Part shown: positions 62,325 to 64,000 of the stretch, one piece after another
Layout: every line of letters starts with the position of its first letter
Position numbering within the stretch: position 1 is the first letter of the stretch
NCBI RefSeq assembly: GCF_028765575.1
Contig: NZ_JARACO010000004.1
Location: 1-64,000, forward strand
Direction of reading: 5' to 3'
DNA length: 64,000 nt
Source: Aliivibrio sp. S3MY1
GTDB taxonomy: Bacteria; Pseudomonadota; Gammaproteobacteria; Enterobacterales; Vibrionaceae
The notes under the pieces: generated by a model
The model's database searches: none
Told to the model about the DNA's origin: nothing
Seen by the model: the letters and a program-made list of their open reading frames with translations, nothing else
Made by a program: the position numbers and the translations under genes

Positions 62325-64000
62325 CTATTCTCCTAGTTCCAATTTGCCATTAAATTTACCTTTACCTAACCCATGATTTCTTTTGTCTGGGCACTCTATT
62401 GCCCTGTTATTATTTTCTCGCTTAGCTTCAATACCTTTATTGTCACAACAACCCAATTTACTGCTTGGTTTATAATCACGGCTGTCCCAAGCAATTGTCC
62501 ACTCAAAGCTATCGATATACCCTAATATTTTTTTGCTGTGCTCTGTCATTCGCTTTTCAAACTCAGATTTCATTTTTTTAGGGTTGTCGGCATATTTGCA
62601 TAAATCACCTTTCTCAACCAAATCTTTAACTTTCTTAATTAGTTTTGTCGCTGCTTTAGGGTAGCGAAAATCATCCCCATTATTCTTAGCAAAAAGCGTA
62701 TCTTGAAATACCAGTATTTTTTTATTGTTGTTGTTTTTCTCATGTGTATTCAGTGCAGATAAAACACGCTCATCTATATTTAATGCCATTCCTTGATCAT
62801 GGCTCCCTTTGTGCCTCTGAACATTGAGTTCGCAAGCAAGTATGGCTTGTGCAGGTAACACTACGCTGTTGTGAGGGCCATTGATGTTATAGCTGAATTG
62901 ATTAAATATCTTTTCCCAGTCATCATCTTCAACCGATTCACAGGGAATGACATGATGAACTTCCAGTGATCGATCGCCTGTATACCATGTGTGAGTTTTT
63001 GGATAACCAGGTACTTTTTTGCGAATACCCGCATAAAGAGCTGAGTTTTTACGGGTATTTTCTCCTTTACCTAAGCTCGGTTTTGTTTCGTTTTTGCAAC
63101 TCACATCGTTACAAATAGGGCACGTTTTCGGGAGCTTGGTTTCACTCTTTTCTTGATGCGGCACTTTATCATGTGTATTAAATTTATCTTTATTTAACTT
63201 GCCAATATCACTGATAATATCAATGACTTCTTCCAGTAGTTTTCCTGCTTTTCTACCCGTGGTAGCCGCTACAGTAATTGCAGCCATTATTGGTGCGCCG
63301 ACACCGCCTGCAAATGCCCCTGCCGCCGTGCTCCCCGTAATAACAACAGAATCAACACCAGCTTGGCTAACTTGTGAAGCTAATACTTCAGTCACTTTAT
63401 CCGCAGGCATCGCTTCAAGAATTTTCTTCGGTAAACTTGCCAAAATCTGTCGAGCTTCAGGGTCTGATACAATTAATATCAACATTTCCATCGATTCTGA
63501 CGCTTCACTGAGCTGCTCTTGATTACGTTGTTTCCAGTCTTTGAAACTCTTTTCTAACTCATCAACTTCCCCAAATGCGATAGCATTCACTAGACTGGTA
63601 ATGTCGATATTTGCTAATGTCATTAACTCTCCGAACTCCCCCAAATCAGGAACATATTCCGTTATACCAGTTTTTATACCAGAGAATGCATGTTGACTTT
63701 GTTGCCATGATTGTTCGAGAAAGCTTAAGTTATTAAAATTTTCTTTTTGTATATTGAGTTCAGCAAGGTGTTCATCAACCAGCTCTTTAAATTGGGCGAC
63801 GACGAACGCTGACGCGGGTTTTTCATTCGCATTATCAAGTAATGTTACAGCTGTTTCTTTGGCAATTTTATCCAGTGCAACATCAAGCGCTTTATAGCTA
63901 TCTGGCAACTTATCTTTTGCCTCTTGTGCTTTCTCTTTATCACCAAATTCAATGTGCGCCGTTAATTTCGGACCTCCCCATACTTGTGCATAGCCATTTG
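62325..64000 (-). CDS. Polymorphic toxin with C-terminal AHH/HNH nuclease domain (5' end off window)
   Basis: The frame is open from the stop at 62325 to the window edge, so at least 558 residues are present and the true start lies beyond. The N-terminal part contains a helical 'DUF-like' region and a hydrophobic Ala/Gly stretch near residues 225-250. A CPICNDVSC knuckle follows. The C terminus holds 'SLEVHHVIPCESVEDDDW', 'GPHNSVVLP' and 'QRHKGSHDQ', the HH...H pattern of AHH nucleases. It looks like a secreted antibacterial toxin, possibly type VI; the delivery module is outside the window. Confidence 0.75.
   Translation of the reverse strand, partial: NGYAQVWGGPKLTAHIEFGDKEKAQEAKDKLPDSYKALDVALDKIAKETAVTLLDNANEKPASAFVVAQFKELVDEHLAELNIQKENFNNLSFLEQSWQQSQHAFSGIKTGITEYVPDLGEFGELMTLANIDITSLVNAIAFGEVDELEKSFKDWKQRNQEQLSEASESMEMLILIVSDPEARQILASLPKKILEAMPADKVTEVLASQVSQAGVDSVVITGSTAAGAFAGGVGAPIMAAITVAATTGRKAGKLLEEVIDIISDIGKLNKDKFNTHDKVPHQEKSETKLPKTCPICNDVSCKNETKPSLGKGENTRKNSALYAGIRKKVPGYPKTHTWYTGDRSLEVHHVIPCESVEDDDWEKIFNQFSYNINGPHNSVVLPAQAILACELNVQRHKGSHDQGMALNIDERVLSALNTHEKNNNNKKILVFQDTLFAKNNGDDFRYPKAATKLIKKVKDLVEKGDLCKYADNPKKMKSEFEKRMTEHSKKILGYIDSFEWTIAWDSRDYKPSSKLGCCDNKGIEAKRENNNRAIECPDKRNHGLGKGKFNGKLELGE

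Overview
The window reads as chromosomal DNA of a marine Vibrionaceae, most probably Aliivibrio (A. fischeri/logei group). This rests on the vibrio-type 16S rRNA 5' end, the AT-rich base composition, the kbl-tdh pair, the bioA//bioBFCD locus, tyrR, a LonB-type protease and an operon driven by an RpoE-ChrR type sigma/anti-sigma pair. The mix of housekeeping and niche genes with a single rrn operon edge would fit the smaller chromosome, but that is inference.

Layout. 1-470 is the 5' edge of an rrn operon on the minus strand, with its leader and a near-consensus P1 promoter. 475-9,940 holds a small P-loop kinase, a LysR regulator, threonine catabolism (kbl-tdh), a DOPA-dioxygenase-like protein, an orphan 409-aa protein, a LonB-like protease, tRNA-Gly(TCC) and small proteins. 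10,000-18,170 has an MFS transporter and a seven-gene minus-strand operon: a periplasmic protein, an ABC ATPase and FtsX-type permease, a LolA-like carrier, a probable outer-membrane protein and a LytS/LytR-type two-component pair. It looks like a dedicated envelope lipid or lipoprotein export system with its own sensor. 18,300-25,420 holds GNAT, a DksA-like zinc finger, a lone prepilin, an EAL-only protein, YbiB, and an HlyD/DUF2955 efflux pair with a divergent LysR gene. 25,490-30,620 is the complete divergent biotin locus with a BirA operator. 31,050-46,480 holds rimJ-like, tyrR, ybgA-phrB-phoD, an iron-linked ChaN lipoprotein, and an eight-gene membrane-lipid operon (Cfa-like methyltransferase, flavoprotein, SDR and others). 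Next to that operon lie the ECF sigma factor and ChrR-type anti-sigma factor. TGATCY-n18 promoter matches precede the sigma gene, the lipid operon and the photolyase operon, suggesting one photo-oxidative-stress regulon. 46,770-53,670 carries a cytochrome c, an amino-acid hydroxylase/PLP enzyme/LysE trio, a PHP phosphatase, ybiT and a VOC protein.

The accessory part is 53,870-64,000. Three same-orientation copies of a repeat that contains an acetate-kinase-like C-terminal coding tail plus its terminator flank two gene blocks. Block I (54.0-58.4 kb) holds a WYL regulator, a sirtuin, two cREC (predicted cyclic-phosphate-processing receiver) genes, two PD-(D/E)XK-like proteins and an unknown 146-aa protein. 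They are tied together by three copies of a 17-bp GCGACA...GTCGC-type operator. This is the best candidate for an undescribed system. One cREC copy has an internal deletion and one nuclease copy has a stop at codon 5. Block II (58.6-61.06 kb) holds a periplasmic metallo-beta-lactamase-fold protein, a divergent LysR gene and a group II intron 3' remnant. The window ends in a polymorphic AHH-nuclease toxin (cut by the window edge) with its probable immunity protein.
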